The notes beneath the pieces are model-generated. The model did not search any database. It had not been told where the DNA came from and saw nothing but the letters and a program-made list of their open reading frames with translations. Positions 35,321-45,869 of a stretch of 64,000 bases of DNA are shown piece by piece (the stretch's first letter is position 1; every line of letters starts with the position of its first letter). The position numbers were made by a program, and so were the translations under genes. The stretch is from NCBI RefSeq assembly GCF_008831285.2, contig NC_045141.1:3799224-3863223 (forward strand). The letters are read 5' to 3'. Source of the stretch: Nymphaea colorata (taxonomy: Eukaryota; Streptophyta; Magnoliopsida; Nymphaeales; Nymphaeaceae).

Positions 35321-38300
35321 GTGCTGCCTACTGGGCTTCACTCTTCCTCGTCAACCGTCAACACCAATCCCACTGAAATAGGGGCTTTCAGAACCGAGAA
35401 TGTTCCCATGCAGGTCATCACTCTTCGCCTCACCAAGGAGAATTATTTCTCGTGGTCGCCTGCTATGACTATGGGGATTGCTGGCCGTGGTCGCATGGCC
35501 TATATTGATGGGAGCAACCCCGAACCAGCAAGAACAAGTGATGTGTGGCATACTTGGTTTCTTGAGGATAATCAAGTGAAAACTTGGATTGTCAATTCCG
35601 TTTTCGTCGATATTCAGCCCCTTATCCTTCGGAAGAAGACTGCTAGAGACATGTGGGTGGTCCTCGAGCAAATGTATGGCCAAAAGAAGACTGCAATTCG
35701 TACTTACCAAGTAATGAAGACAGTCTATGGCATTCGACAAGGGAACTCATCTGTTGCATAGTACTATGGGGCTTTGAAAGCCAAGTGGGAAGAGCTTGAC
35801 TATCATTCTGATATTCCTTGGCATTGTCCTCATGATCAGGTGCTCTATGTTGCTCATGAATGGGAAAACAGGGTGTTCCTATTTTTAGCAGGTTTAAATG
35901 ATGAGTTTGAAGGTGTTCGAAGCCAGATTCTGAATTCAGGGGAGGTGTCCAGTATTGAAGATGTGTACTCCTGTGTTGAAGCGGAAGAACAGAGGAGGCT
36001 TGTTACAAAAGAAGGGAAGAGGGAACTTGTGCCCTATAACGAGAGATCTGCTCTCGTGAGTCGTGGTCCTGGCGGCCCGTCTAGATCCCTTCGCCGGTGC
36101 ACTCACTGCAAGAAGACAGGTCACACCGTGGATTATTGTTGGGATCTTCATCCAGAAAAGAAGGGAAACAAAGGGAGATCTTCGATTCGGAGAACGCCTG
36201 TGTCTGAGGTGCAAGCATCCAGTGGAGAAAAAGTCTCCATTTCTGCTGACCAGCTTCGTGAACTAAGGGCTTATTTGGGCAGGCTCGATGTCAACAAGAT
36301 TGAGACCTCAGAGGGAACTACAGCTAATCATGCTCTCGCGGTTATTGGCAATCAAGGTAACTCTTCTGTGGGGGAATGGATTGTCGATAGTGGTGCTACT
36401 CATCACATGACAGGTAATCCAAAATTGTTTCATGAGTATAAGTTGTCCTCGGGAAAGGAACGTGTTTCTCTTGCAGATGGTTCCTCTACCTGTGTGGCAG
36501 GCGAAGGCACTCTGTCCTTGTTGGACAAATTTCATGTGCAGGGCGCTTTACATGTTCCCCAGTTTCCTTTAAATCTCTTATCAGTCAGTAGACTTACTAA
36601 AGAATTGAATTGTGAACTTATATTCTCTGCCGATCGTTGTGTTTTGCAGGACTTGGTGACAGGGAAGAGGATTGGGATTGGTTTAGCTTCTGATGGATTA
36701 TATCGTATTCCCATACGTGTGGCTACTGCTCTGTTGACAGCGATCCGCAAGACAGATAAGAGAAGAGAAGATTGTCTTCAGTCTTTTATGTACTGGCATG
36801 AACGTTTTGGGCATTTACCTTTTGGGATTTTGAAACATTTGTTTCCAGACTTGTGTACCTCCTTTGATTTGTCTTCCATTTCTTGTGATGTTTGTCAGTT
36901 TGCCAAACATTTGAGGGCTTCGTACCCTCTTTCTTCTAGTTGTGCTAATGAAGTTTTTTCCCTGATTCACTCTGATGTATGGGGACCTTCGGGCATTTAT
37001 ACCCGTCAAGGTTTCCAGTATTTTATCACTTTCATTGATGATTTCTCTCGTGCTACATTTATATACTTGTTAAAAGACCGCAGCGAGGTTCCTCGCATCA
37101 TAGAGACATTTATTCTTCTTGTGCATACCCAGTATGGTGCGAATGTTAAAACTTTCAGGTCCGATAATGCCCGTGAGTACATGTGTCAGCCTGTTGAGGA
37201 GTTTCTTAGACAACGGGGGATTGTTCACGAGACATCCTGTAGTTACACCCCCCCTCAAAATGGGGTAGCTGAAAGGAAAAATCGTCAACTTCTTAATGTC
37301 ACCAGGGCTCTTTTGTTTCAGAAAAATCTTCCTAAACACTATTGGGGTGATGCAGTTCTTACTAGTGCCTATCTTATTAACTGCATGCCCAGTCGTGTTT
37401 TGAATGGTAGGACTCCCCACTCGTTGCTTCCTGGCAGTCGTCCACCATTTCCTCTTCCTCCTCGTGTTTTTGGTTGTGTATGTTTTATCCATGATCACAG
37501 TCCAAATGTCAAGAAACTTGATCCTAAGTCTATCAAAGGTGTCTTTGTTGGATACTCCCCTACGCAAAAAGGATACAAATGTATTGATCCTATTACTTGT
37601 CGAGCTTATGTTACGAGGGATGTTACCTTCTTGGAACATGCCTCTTACTTTGGTGCGAATCCTCTTCAGGGGGAGCAGTCTGTGGGCAGGGAAGAGTATT
37701 CTTAGAGACAGGAACTTCAGTTTATAGATTTTTTGGACTACAAGAAAGCAGAATCACTTAATACTGTTGATGTGCCTGAGAAGGAGGAAAGGGGTGACAA
37801 TAGCATTGAGAAGAAGGCCCTCAGTTGTTTGGACAGTTCTACTCTAGACGAGGTACTCGGACAGAGGTGATGACTTGTGATGCTAGATCTACTTCCAATC
37901 CCAATGCCATTCTTTCCCTGGATGAACCAAGTCCTACCAAGGAGACCGTGGAGACTCATGATGAGGTTGAAAAGAAGAATGACGATCTTCCCAATGACGA
38001 TCTTCCCATTGCCCTGAGAAAGGGTGTCAGGTCATGTACTCAACACCCCATTGGTAATTTTGTTTCTTATTCCAGACTTGGGAAAGATTACAAGTGCTTT
38101 GTTTCTACTCTCTCTATGGCTGTGATTCCTAGGACTGTCGCTGAAGCTCAAAGTGACTCCAAGTGGGCTGATGCAATGAAAGAAGAAATAGATGCCCTAA
38201 GAAGAAACTTGACATGGGAAGTGGTGAAGATTCCTGAAGCCGCTCACCTAGTTGGATCCAACTGGGTGTATACCATCAAGTACAAACCAGATGGGAGTGT

Positions 38301-39672
38301 TGAAAGATATAAAGCTCGACTTGTGGCCAAGGGGTTTAGCCAGAAATATGGAATTGATTACTTGGAAACCTTTGCTCCTGTTGCGAAAATGAAGACTGTG
38401 AGGGTGGTTATATCCCTAGCTGTGATGAAGGAGTGGAAGATGTATCAACTGGATGTTAAGAATGCATTCCTCAATGGTGACCTCGAAGAAGAAGTATATA
38501 TGCATATGCCTCCAAGATATGAAGAACCAGAAAAGTGTTGTAAGCTGAAAAAGGCCTTGTATGGCCTTAAGCAATCGCCCAGAGCGTGGTTTTAACGACT
38601 GAGAAGAGTGATGATACGTCATGGATACAAACAAGGAAATGGAGATCACACTCTGTTTGTGAAGAAGAAGGAGAGCAGGGTTACTCTCCTGCTCGTCTAC
38701 GTAGATGACATGATTGTTACTGGAGATGATGAGGAGGAGATTATCAAGCTAAAAGGGTTACTGGCTACAGAATTCGACTTCAAAGATCTTAGCAAGCTAA
38801 GGTATTTTCTTGGTATGGAGGTTGCTAGGTCTAGTACTGGTCTTGTACTAAACCAAAGGAAATATACATTAGATCTACTGGAAGAAACTGGTAAATTGGG
38901 ATGTAGACCTACTCCTACCCCTTTTGACACTGGGCACAAGTTGAGTCTTAGAGATGGAGAGCCTCTCTGTGAAGAAGACAAGGGAAGATATCAACGTTTG
39001 GTTGGGAAGCTAATTTATCTTACCCTCACGAGACCTGATATCACTTTTGCGGTGAATGTTTTGAGCCAATTCATGCATGCGCCAACCGATGCACATCTGA
39101 AGGCTGTGGACAGAGTGCTATGCTACCTGAAGAAAAATCCTGGTAAGGGACTCCTGTATGTGAAACAAGAGACTGTGGAAATCGAGGGCTATTCTGATGC
39201 GGATTGAGCAGGTTGTGGTGATACCAGACGATCCACTACAGGGTACTGTGTCTACTTGGGAGGAAACCTTGTTGTATGGAGGAGCAAGAGACAGGATGTT
39301 TGCTCTAGATCTAGTGCAGAGGCAGAATATAGGGCAGTTGCTATGGGAGTGTCAGAGTTATTATGGTTGAAGATATTGTTGACTGACATTGGAATAGAGA
39401 TTGAAGGACCTATGAAGATGTACTGTGATAACAAGTCTGCAATCAACTTAGCCAACAATCCTGTTCTTCACGACAGAACAAAACATGTTGAAATTGATCG
39501 TCACTTCATTCGGGAAAGGATTGATGTGAAAGAGTTGATCTTACCTTACATGAAGTCTGAAGACCAAACTGCTGATGTTCTGACGAAAGCTCTTCCTTCA
39601 GCTTCATTTGAGAGGAATGTATCCAAGTTGGGCATGTTTGATATGTATGCCCAACTTGAGGGGGAGTGTTGA
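35321..39672 (+). pseudogene. Copia-2 gag-pol with few lesions
   Basis: Gag runs from ATG 35321 with copia Gag motifs (LTKENYFSWSPAM; YIDGSNPEPA). A single TAG at 35759-35761 interrupts it and the same frame continues to 37705. The zinc knuckle CTHCKKTGHTVDYC is at about 36100-36140, the protease core WIVDSGATHHM at about 36379-36411, the integrase zinc-binding HERFGH...CDVC at 36795-36895, and catalytic D, D, E in HSDVWGP, FRSDNAREY and AERKNR. A TAG at 37703-37705 and a frame change near 37850 separate the RT frame (to 39672), which has TAA at 38593 and TGA at 39205. RT is complete with LLLVYVDDMIV. RNase H retains SSAEAEYRAV, YCDNKSAINL and the ADVLTKALP end. Active-site residues look intact; only stops and one frameshift disable it. 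Confidence 0.93.
39658..39666 (+). promoter_or_regulatory. Copia-2 polypurine tract
   Basis: GAGGGGGAG directly before the 3' LTR, overlapping the end of the pol frame. Confidence 0.85.
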
Positions 39673-39985
39673 TAGATTGTGTGTTTCGGGTCCAAATCCA
39701 TACCCGACCTGCCTTGTAGCCAGTTTTGGGCTCTACTTAAGTCATGTAACCCTAATCCTTAAGTGTTAATGATAATCTTAAGAGAAAGAGAGAGTTTTGG
39801 GCTCTACTTAAGTCATGTAACCCTAATCCTTAAGTGTTAATGATAATCTTAAGAGAAAGAGAGTGTCTGACTGCTAGTGGGCACCAACTCCTCCTCATTC
39901 GTGGTTTTTTCTCCCTCGTGTTGAGGGTTTTCCACGTTATATCGTGATCATTGTTTCTCTTCGTCTTCTTCTTCGTATTTCTACA
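39667..39985 (+). repeat. Copia-2 3' LTR with internal 71-base duplication
   Basis: 319 bases, 71 longer than the 5' LTR because AGTTTTGGGCTCTACTTAAG and the following sequence to the GA-rich run are tandemly repeated (39722-39792 and 39793-39863). Both copies share the same text, so the duplication occurred after or during insertion. Confidence 0.93.
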
Positions 39986-40340
39986 TGGATGATTTGAGGT
40001 AGCTTCTCTATTGGCCTGAATTTGATTTGAAGCTTGTGTCAATTTTAATGCACTTGGACTCATGAGGTAATTTTGTTTTTGCTTTAATGCATATTATTGC
40101 AGCGACTCATAAACATTTTTCTTTGTACTCATATTTTCGTTTATTTATGTAGTGCAATGATTAGTTACTTGCACTTCTCCTTTTTTCTCTTAGACATAAC
40201 TTTACTAGAGTGACGTAATACTTCATGCTTTTTCACATATCATAGAGGGATACTTCATTGCTTGTGTATCCTCGCCTTGCCCCTATATGTGGGTGATATA
40301 AATCTATACATCTTTGCAATTTTTAACCTTTAGTGAAGGC

Positions 40341-40540
40341 AGGGGTGGAGCAAGAAATTTTTTGTCGCAAGGGCCAAACTATAGTTTCAAAATTTTAACA
40401 AGGACCAAAATAGAAATTTTCAAATTTTTTATAAATATTAAACTAAATTTTTTAGATTTACATATAAATTTTTAGAGTTTTTAAAATCTAAGAAGGGGGG
40501 CCAAGGCCCCTGCCGGCCCCTTCCCTTCCCTCCGCCCTGA
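40341..40540. mobile_element. Short element with GGCGGAGCCA-like inverted ends, copy 3
   Basis: Starts AGGGGTGGAGCAAGAAATTTTTT and ends CTTCCCTCCGCCCT; AT-rich middle, then a GGGGGGCCAAGGCCCCTGCCGGCCCC block. Absent from the homologous place in duplication copy B, which marks it as an insertion. Confidence 0.65.
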
Positions 40541-40842
40541 GGGAAGGTTATTTAAGTCTATTACATATAGTCGTTTTAAACTTTTTAACATTTAGTGAAA
40601 GGGTATGAGATCCCTAGTGCAGACCAATTTGCTGTATAGGCTAAATGGTTTTCAGCAGGTTGTCATTATGTTAGTCATTGGTAAGGAGATTGTTGATGTG
40701 CCCCACAATACATGGAGTTTCCTTGCTGGTTTTACTGAGGTATTGTCTTTCATGCACCCCAGAACATGGGGTATGTTGTGCTAAATATTGAAGGGGATCA
40801 AACACCCTTACACAAACACATGCAATGAATGGTGTTAATTTC

Positions 40843-40851
<9 letters not shown>

Positions 40852-40889
<38 letters not shown>

Positions 40890-40916
40890 GTGTGTGTGTG
40901 CCTGTGTGTGTGTGTG
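40852..40916. repeat. (TA)n-(TG)n compound microsatellite
   Basis: TA tract followed by TG tract. The equivalent place in copy B has a shorter (AC)n and (AT)n pair. Confidence 0.9.
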
Positions 40917-41186
40917 ATGTTGTTGAATGGCTAGAAATAAAAAATCCATCACTAAACGCACTACGAACCGTTGTTGCATCAGAAATGTCGTTAATACAGA
41001 GTATGTGAATGGTGACTTTAGCTATCCATAAGTACTAGACTCACTAATAAAGGATGTTTGATCCATCATCATGGACAATTGAAACAAAAGCAAGGAGGAA
41101 AAAGAGTAGAATAACACTGAATTACTAAAATTTTCATGGTTTTTTCCTTTTGTTTTTGTCCCAACCGTTTATCATGATGGATAAGA

Positions 41187-41235
41187 TGACCCTCATGAGT
41201 GACGTAGGTGATTTTGGATAGCTAAAGTCACCACT

Positions 41236-41282
<47 letters not shown>

Positions 41283-41531
41283 CTGAAAAGATTAGAAATA
41301 CTCATCATCATTAAAGCTGCTATAAACCGTCTCCACACAATAAACCGTCATTTATGCGAATATATTGGTATGACCCTCATGAGTGATGTAGGTGATTTTG
41401 GATAGCTAAAGTCACCACTCAATTTTCTATATATATATATATAGCTAAAAAGATTAGAAGTACTCGTCATCACTAAAGCTGCTATAAACCGTCTCCACAC
41501 AATAAACCGTCATTTATGCGAATATAGTGGC
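41187..41531. repeat. Two-copy tandem duplication, about 184-base unit
   Basis: TGACCCTCATGAGTGA starts both copies (41187 and 41371). Each contains GATAGCTAAAGTCACCACTCA, an AT tract of different length (long at 41239-41281, short in copy 2) and CAATAAACCGTCATTTATGCG. Copy B of the segmental duplication has one unit, so this is a later event. Confidence 0.9.
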
Positions 41532-42018
41532 TGTTTATAGTACAAGTTTTAACCATATGACAACATCTGCCATCTGATAAGATTAAATCATCCTATATAT
41601 ATATGTGTTTGTGTGTGTGTGTGTCTATAGTAATTGGTAACTACCAGATCTTGGTTAAGGGGTAAAAAGCATACCTCTTAAATTTATGTTAAATAATGTT
41701 TTAAACAAAATGTGAACGTCCTAATGTGTTTCTGGACACTAGTTTTATATAGGACATGTTTAGTTTCAAGTTATTTTTGTTTTTAAAAAAATAATCTTTT
41801 TTACTATGAAGATTTTGATGTTGTGCCATTCATTCCGTTTATTATTAAAATAACATTATTAAAAATGACTAACATAATATATGTTTCTCACCAAATCACT
41901 CTTACAATCATATTTATGAGGTTAGATTGCAGAAAAAAATACTATAACAATTAATGTTAATTGGCCTGATTTTTGTCACTTACACAAATAGTTTAATTTT
42001 TACTAACCTTTCTCTAAT

Positions 42019-42050
42019 GGGGGGGGGGAAGAGAGAGAGAGAGAGAGAGA
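42019..42050. repeat. G-run and (GA)n tract
   Basis: Nine or so G followed by a (GA)n run. Confidence 0.85.
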
Positions 42051-42563
42051 AGTATGTCACTCTCAGGTCCATGACCTGTAAGGCTGTTAATCTTTCCAAA
42101 ATAAAGGCTGAGGGGAAATCAAGAAGAAAAAGATATAAAATATTTTAGTCATCTAGCATTATTTAGCAACTTTTTATCACAGCCTTCAACTTGGAATCAC
42201 CAGCCAATATGATTTCTTATGGGTCATGCTTCTAAAAGTCACCAATCAAATTTCTAGGGAGAGAGAGAGTAATTGTTAGTTTGGAGACCGCTAGGTCAAT
42301 GACAAAAACAAAACCTCCCAAAATATATTGTCTTGATGATAATCGTATACTAAGGCCGTCACCTTTTGAGGTTAACATGTTTTAGTAGTAATAATAAAAA
42401 AATAATGGTTATCATGACATCAAATTCTTAATGATAGAAAAATATGTGCTTTTCTTACAAATAATTTCAGTTAAGACATGTTTTACGTTGAATTAGTATT
42501 TGTAACGTAGTAAAATGTTCGAATATTGCTTAAAATTATTTTTGTCAATAATTTAGGAAATGG

Positions 42564-42564
42564 T

Positions 42565-42648
<84 letters not shown>
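42564..42648. repeat. (TC)n-(TA)n compound microsatellite
   Basis: TC tract (about 42564-42590) running into a TA tract of about 58 bases. Confidence 0.95.
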
Positions 42649-42650
<2 letters not shown>

Positions 42651-42896
42651 GCATGCATATTTGCATATTAGACTATATGTTTACTTTGTCTTTTTTTTCT
42701 ATTTTAAAGGAACTTGGTAATCTTTATAAAATGACTGTTTCAGCAATTTGACTGGAGTTTTATAAGTGGTTCTCTTTAATAAAAAGAATTACTCGAGCAG
42801 AAAATGACAACGGTATAATGTATGGCAGTCTCAAAGCTTACCTGTATGTACTTATACCGGTGATAACTCGCCGATATAGACATAATACATTCTAGC

Positions 42897-42930
<34 letters not shown>

Positions 42931-43094
42931 CCACGTGTGCCATCTAGGTGAGGGCATCCGTAGCGATTTGGTGAGGACTTAGCGACGATTTTCCTAGTTA
43001 TTGGCCGCGGTTGACATATCAAAGGCACAGTCAGTTGTTGGTCCGCCTATCAAAGGTCGCAGTTAATGCGGTTGGCTTTTAAATTAAGCCAAAT

Positions 43095-43682
43095 TCCGAT
43101 CTTTGGGCTCGGGCCTAGGCCAGGGAAAACCTGGCTCGGGCCGGGCCCGATAACCCGGCCCGATAATCAAATCGGGCCGGGCCCGGGGGGAAGGGCGGCC
43201 CGGCGGCGGCCCGACTCCCGCCCTCGGGCGGTCAGGCGGCCTCCGCCCTCCGCTCGCTCCCCTGACCCCTCCCTCTCTCTTCCCGTCTCCCTCTCCCTTC
43301 CGTCTCCCTCTCCCTCTCCGTCTCCCTTCCGTCTCCCTATCCCTTCCGTCTCCCTCTCCCTCTCCCTCTTTGAGTCCCTCCCCTCTCCCTCTCTGCTCCC
43401 TCTTCGCCTCCGCTCCCACACCACCTTCGTCCCCCGCAGCCCGCAGCTCGCTCCTCTCCCTCTCCGCCTCCGTCCCCCGCAGCCCCCACGCCCCGCTCCG
43501 TCTCCCTCTCTGCTCGGCTCCCCCTTCCCGTGTCTCCCTCTTTGCGGCGGGTCGGGCCGGGCCGGGCTTGACTTTTGGTGGCCAGGGCCGGTACCCAGCC
43601 CGGCCCGGCAAGATTATCGGGTCGGGCTCGGGCTCGGGCTTCAGGCCCGATGGGCCGGCCCGGCCCGATGCCCACCCCTACT
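43095..43682. mobile_element. GC-rich element with GGGCCCG arms and a pyrimidine core
   Basis: Both arms are built of GGCCCG / CGGGCC words (43100-43215 and 43545-43672). The core is a purine/pyrimidine-asymmetric CCCTCTCC-type tract (43256-43540). The right end, ATGCCCACCCCTA, is the reverse complement of the TAGGGGTGGGCAT start typical of plant hAT-type MITEs rich in CGGGCC. Flanking sequence matches duplication copy B on both sides (about 43075 and 43695), showing insertion. The long frames in several phases are artefacts of composition. Confidence 0.6.
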
Positions 43683-43747
43683 AGAAAAGCAAAGGAACTT
43701 AACTAGCAAAAGTGATGATAGTTTGCTGGCAAAGTGTTACATTCTGC

Positions 43748-44110
43748 AGCTAGACTTGGGCAACGGGTCGGGTAGCCATCGGGTACCCGGCCCGGTCGGG
43801 TCTGGGTTCGGGCCGAGAAAACGGCCCGGTGGGCTAGGCCGGGCCTGATGTGCAGCCCGGGATGGCCCGGCCCGGCCCGTTTATAAATTAAAAAATAATT
43901 TTTAAAATTTTTTTAAAATTTAATAATATGTATTTTATTAGTAAAAATATATTTATATTACTAAAAATTTATTTTATAATTAAAAAATTATTTTTTATTA
44001 CCAAACGGGCCAGGCCGTGGGCTGAGACCCGGTCCATCGGGCCGGGTTTTGGGCTCGATGGGCCAATCCGGGCCAGGTTTTATCGGGTCAGGCTGGCCAG
44101 GTCGGGCCCC
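43748..44110. mobile_element. GC-armed MITE with AT-rich core
   Basis: Left arm begins CTAGACTTGGGCAACGGGTCGG. The right arm ends GGCCAGGTCGGGCCCC. The arms are imperfect inverted repeats (GGCCCGTTTATAAATT against TTACCAAACGGGCC), around a core made almost only of A and T (about 43880-44005). Duplication copy B reads CTGCAGCCGGTCAATGG across the same place without it, so this is an insertion. hAT-like by appearance; the target duplication is unclear. Confidence 0.65.
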
Positions 44111-45246
44111 TGTCAATGGTCATCGAACACTGCCCGGAAAGGAGTTGAAATCAATTAGGTAGACTCTGTTCCACCCACTTTTCGTCAACGAAGGAAAAGC
44201 CTTAGCTCATGGATACAAGTGCATCTAAGTTTCTAGCCAGTACTCCTACTCGATCCTTTTCGTACTTGTTATGCACACCCTTTTTGACTAGAGGAAAATA
44301 TGAGCCTAGAAAAATATTGTGGGCAATATTAAATATTGCGATCTATATCTCTGTTTCACTCCAGGTCAGTCGACCAAATCGAGTGACATATCTTCTCAAT
44401 GGCTTTTCTTGGAATTTCTTACTAAGGTTGTCAGCATTTTCTGCTTAATTGCTAAAAGGCCATTCGTCAAACAGTGTGGAACTTTTATCGGCTTGGATTA
44501 CTGGAGCGCTTTGAGATTCCGACAGAAGGTTGCTCGATCATCAGTTTTTTGTCAAAGTTTGCTGGCCTAGAGGTATAGCTTGTATGAAGCACGGAACAAT
44601 TTTAATTGGGTATTCTTCCTCTAGCAGACAAGCTTCCATGCACATTAGATCTTGATCAAGTAAAAGGCAGGCACTTTGAACGTCAAATTCTAAACCCCAT
44701 CTAACTTGACAGTTGAAGGCAACCCAACTAATTAACAATGTAAGAATCCCTTGCCCAAGCCCAAATCAGAATACAGACACAGACCCACAAAGGACTGCAT
44801 ATCCGGGTCAAACAAAATAAGAAAATGAACAAATTGCATGGGTAGCAAGGCGACTCACACTCAAAGGGTCTTTGAATCGATTTTTTGATCGCCGTTATGC
44901 TCAATGTGTTAACTCTTCTTAGCTCCAAGTACATACAGGTTTGATTGCTTTAGCCTATACAATTTTCATAGACGTGGGACTACCCCTTTTTGGGACTCTA
45001 ATCTAAAAAGATGGGCAACTACTAAATATTCCCTTCACTGCAAGCTTTCATGAGTTGAGACTTTGCTCGCAGCTAAAAGCTGGTCATGCAAAATTAATTT
45101 TTGCAACTTAATTTAACCACAAGCCTTTTGGTTGATAAACAGCATTGGGCCCCCCTTAAGGAGTAGGCTGATCATCTTAGAACCTTTGGTGAATGTTGAA
45201 AATAAATAATAATATAATGTTGTACCTTATGTTACACACAATGAAC

Positions 45247-45759
45247 TGATAATGCACCAGCTTCAATGGATTACAACTCCAATAAATCAGGCGTAAACAA
45301 TGCATCAGCTTCAACGGATCATAACTCCAACAAATCAGGCGCCATCAATTTAGAAGGAAATCAAATCAGCCGAGAGACAAAAACTCCTCTTCATTATACT
45401 CTAGCAACGGCTCACCATTCAAACGAATCTGGAGTAATCAAAATGGAAACATAGTAAATCAGATGAGCAATAAAAATGCATCAGGATGACATCGGGTTCC
45501 TCCGTTTAAAACCAAAGGAGAAATTCAAGGAGGCGAAACTCAAGGACACACGTTGTAAATCGATCAAAATTGATGAGCCTTATGCAAATTTGAATTCATC
45601 AATACCGTGTATAAAACATTGATTAAGAAAGGAAACCACATCATCAAAAGAATTGATGACTGAGTCATGGAGTAAGAATCTTCCGAACCACGTTAATTTT
45701 AAGAATCTTCCGAACCACGTTAATTTTTCTAGCCATCTTCTTCTTCTTTCTTTTTTTCA
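45247..45759 (+). repeat. Copia-3 5' LTR
   Basis: 513 bases. Its beginning has internally repeated ACTCCAA(C/T)AAATCAGGCG units (about 45275-45345). Confidence 0.93.
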
Positions 45760-45771
45760 TGGTATCAGAGC
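45760..45771 (+). promoter_or_regulatory. Copia-3 primer-binding site
   Basis: TGGTATCAGAGC adjoins the LTR; initiator tRNA-Met type. Confidence 0.92.
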
Positions 45772-45869
45772 TTTGACGCTCTAGTCGACAGATTGTTGAT
45801 CCTAGTAGCTGCAGAAATTATCCTTCAACTGTTAACGTGGCCAATTTTGCTTCAATCAAACTATAACAC

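Larger units (their letters stand above)
34417..39985 (+). mobile_element. Copia-2: nearly intact Ty1/copia retrotransposon
   Basis: 5569 bases. LTRs 34417-34664 and 39667-39985 start TGTTGATAGATTG and end ATTTCTACA. The flanks TCGAT and TGGAT match in 4 of 5 positions; duplication copy B has TTGAT there, confirming the target. Primer-binding site at 34665 and polypurine tract at 39658-39666. The gag-pol has all domains and only a few lesions. Outside the 71-base duplication in the 3' LTR the two LTRs differ at only a handful of sites, so this is the youngest of the copia elements here. Confidence 0.95.
34366..45193. repeat. Segmental duplication, copy C (with insertions)
   Basis: Second copy of the segment at 22680-26704, stretched by copia-2 (34417-39985), a short MITE (40341-40540), a 184-base tandem duplication, longer microsatellites and two GC-rich elements. 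Homology resumes on the right side of each insertion. It is broken at 45193 by copia-4, at the point corresponding to CTTGTGGTAAAGTC in copy B and CCTATGGTAGAGTC before peroxidase D. No peroxidase exon follows, so copy C is a promoter-side remnant. Confidence 0.82.

Noticed and set aside
43066-43848. 260-codon and antisense 175-codon frames
   Set aside because: Composition artefacts of the CGGGCC-rich element and its CCCTCTCC core.
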